Assembly (NCBI RefSeq): GCF_050947875.1
Contig: NC_134570.1
Location: 242,164,584 to 242,228,583 of the forward strand
Length of the DNA: 64,000 nucleotides
From: Dermacentor variabilis
Lineage: Eukaryota; Arthropoda; Arachnida; Ixodida; Ixodidae
Direction of reading: 5' to 3'
Part shown: piece after piece, positions 62,480 through 64,000 of the stretch
Numbering within the stretch: position 1 is the first letter of the stretch
How the letters are laid out: every line of letters begins with the position of its first letter
Notes under the pieces: generated by a model
Seen by the model: only the letters and a program-made list of their open reading frames with translations
The model's database searches: none
What the model was told of the DNA's origin: nothing
Made by a program: the position numbers and the translations under genes

Positions 62480-62819
62480 CGAACTGCCGAACGACTTTAG
62501 TACGACCGCCTTCGTCCGCCTGCCGCCCAAAGCCTTGACTTTTGTTGATTTGCTATCATGTTTTCCTGTGACCGATGGTGATGACGTCGCCACACCTGTT
62601 CCTGATGTCCTTTTGATGCGCAATATCATTGTGACCCACACCGTCGTCACCGTCTCCAATAACCGGACATGCCTCCCCGTCGTCAATTTTGGCCTGACAA
62701 AGGAAGTTCTACCTCAAGGCATATCGGTTGCAACGCTGCGTGCTATAGGAGATGACCACGTCATACGTTTCCAGTAGACGTCTGCTCAGGTTCTTCACCA
62801 TGTCCACGGTATGCCATTT

Positions 62820-64000
62820 GCCCTGACGCCACATTTCGTCCCATGATTGCTGCGGACCCATTGCCTGAACAAGCAGCAACTCTGTGTCGCCTTTTGGTTT
62901 CCTACCATGACATCTTCGACCTAAAAAATCGCCAGCTGGGCCAGACTTCAATTGTTAAATATCACATAAATACTGCTGATGCCAGTACTATTCATCGCCG
63001 GCCCCGTTTTTCGCTTCTTCTTTTATTTTGTCCCCTTCGCGGACTTACGCTCGTCCTCCTCCATCTTTATTTCTTACACTCTTTTATTCCCATTACCCTT
63101 CCCCGTGCAGTTCTGTTGAGGTGACCTCCTAAGCGAGAGACAGTTACGGTACTGCACTTATCTCTTCTTTTCTCATTCTAAAATCACTTACTACACTTCG
63201 AGTTCGTACTTCAGAGCGTAAGGTTATTTAAGATGAAGTGAACAAGATGCTTGCCAAAGGCATTGTTGAACCTTCGTCGAGCCCGTGGTGCTTGTTAAAG
63301 AGAACGCTGGCAGATGGCGTTTCTGCGTAGATTATTGTTATATAAACCGTATTACCAAGAAAGACGTCTTCTCCTTGCCTCGCATTGACGACGCCCTCGA
63401 TTGTCTCCACGGTGTCAACTACTTTTCGTCGATAGACCTGCGGTCTGGTTATTGGCAGATTTCTGTGGATGAAAAGGACCAAGAGAAGACCGCGTTCGTC
63501 ACTCCTGATGGTCTATATCAGTTCAGTTATGCCATTTGGTCTATGCGACGCCGCAGCAACATTCGAACTTGTGATGGACTTTTTGCTTCAAGGGTTCAAA
63601 TGGGCAACATGTCTCTGCTACCTAGACGACGTTGTATTTTCGCTTACATTTGAGACGCACTTTGATCGCTTATCAGTTGTTCTTCAAGTCTTCCGCGAGG
63701 CTTGACTCAAGCTAAATTCCTCGAAGTGTCACTTCGGTTGTCGGCAGATTACAGTGCTGGGCCACCTCTTCGACGCTTCCGGTATTCAACCAGACCCGGA
63801 GAAAATTCGTGCTGTCACGTCTTTTGCTGTACCTCAGTCTGTCAAAGACTTCCGAAGTTTTATAGGACTCTGCTCCTACTTCCGACGCTTCGTTAAAGAC
63901 TTCGCAGCGATTGCTCTTACTGATCTTCCGAAGAAGGACGTGCCGTTTACGTGGGGTCCCGCTCAAACTGCCGCGTTTGGCCACCTCGCCAACATTCTCA
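62820..64000 (+). pseudogene. pol: E5 reverse transcriptase and connection
   Basis: N-terminal RT (YHDIFDLKNRQLGQTS) is interrupted near 63,000 by about 190 bp of T/C-rich sequence resembling a retroposon tail. RT resumes near 63,195: KMLAKGIVEPSSSPW, FCVDYCYINRITKKDV, SSIDLRSGYWQI, then after a shift MPFGLCDAAATFELVMD and an intact catalytic CYLDDVVF (about 63,618-63,640). Further shifts precede the connection (SFIGLCSYFRRFVKDFA) that runs off the window. Inactive, but YLDD is kept, unlike E4. Confidence 0.8.

Larger units (their letters stand above)
60563..64000 (+). mobile_element. E5: Ty3/gypsy retrotransposon, 5' part, cut by window end
   Basis: Canonical gypsy related to E4. A presumed 5' LTR of about 154 bp is followed by primer-binding candidate TGGTGGAGGGTGCTG at 60,720, gag, protease, RT and the start of the connection/RNase H. 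Interrupted by palindrome H4 (about 62,000-62,130) and by a T/C-rich insertion at about 63,005-63,195. The 3' end lies beyond the window. Confidence 0.82.

Overview
This window looks like repeat-dense nuclear DNA of an arthropod, most likely a hard (ixodid) tick. That placement is inference: it rests on remembered similarity of several repeats (a Ruka-like SINE, RTE copies ending in (GAT)n, CATC-tailed LINEs, THAP-bearing DNA transposons) to tick genomes. No confident host protein-coding gene is visible. Almost every long open frame belongs to a transposable element, and many elements sit inside others. All identities, percentages and junctions below were read by eye.

Layout. 1-2,720: 5'-truncated, decayed Ty3/gypsy element on the minus strand (E0; canonical RT-RNase H-integrase order). 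2,720-19,885: one roughly 4.2-kb RNase H-bearing non-LTR element on the minus strand (LINE-A), split by two LTR elements: E1 (3,659-9,892, plus, TSD ACCT) and E2 (11,794-18,532, minus, TSD GTAT). 19,885-21,890: CATC-tailed LINE-B. 21,890-22,280: mariner N-terminal remnant. 22,280-23,750: unclassified repeats. 23,755-27,625: RTE-1, interrupted by a TIR-complete mariner (23,916-25,239) and by a THAP-bearing, P-like insertion (25,360-26,700). 27,625-28,490: LINE-B-family scraps. 28,641-34,300: a TIR element split by gypsy element E4 (28,647-33,712, TSD CTAT). 36,642-37,336: RTE-2. 37,975-39,655: a Ruka-like SINE split at TTAA by a Kolobok-like element carrying a THAP domain. 39,932-41,165: two large palindromes. 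41,832-48,613: E3 (minus, TSD GTCT), sister of E2. 49,130-50,205: CR1-like LINE-C split by RTE-3. 50,533-51,306: a two-exon THAP sequence. 51,482-52,796: inverted repeats around a Tc1 relic. 53,010-58,198: CR1-like LINE-D split by the internally deleted LTR element E6 (54,437-57,570, TSD GTGG). 58,516-58,647: third palindrome. 59,920-60,315: CR1-like 3' end. 60,563-64,000: 5' part of gypsy element E5, itself carrying a fourth palindrome.

The most distinctive content is the E1/E2/E3 group. These Ty3-type elements have integrase encoded upstream of reverse transcriptase (the Gmr1-like order), a capsid resembling the SCAN domain, a SAP-like gag N-terminus and an unusual D-S-A protease motif. Their LTR pairs are under 1% diverged, so they moved recently. 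E1 lacks its capsid region and carries other pol lesions, yet has near-identical LTRs, which suggests it was mobilised by proteins from relatives such as E2 or E3.

The second distinctive signal is a set of four palindromes (39.9, 41.0, 58.5 and 62.0 kb). They share a flank motif, but each has its own private stem sequence; one has landed in frame inside E5. Three further THAP-domain remnants in unrelated contexts suggest repeated colonisation by THAP-bearing DNA transposons.
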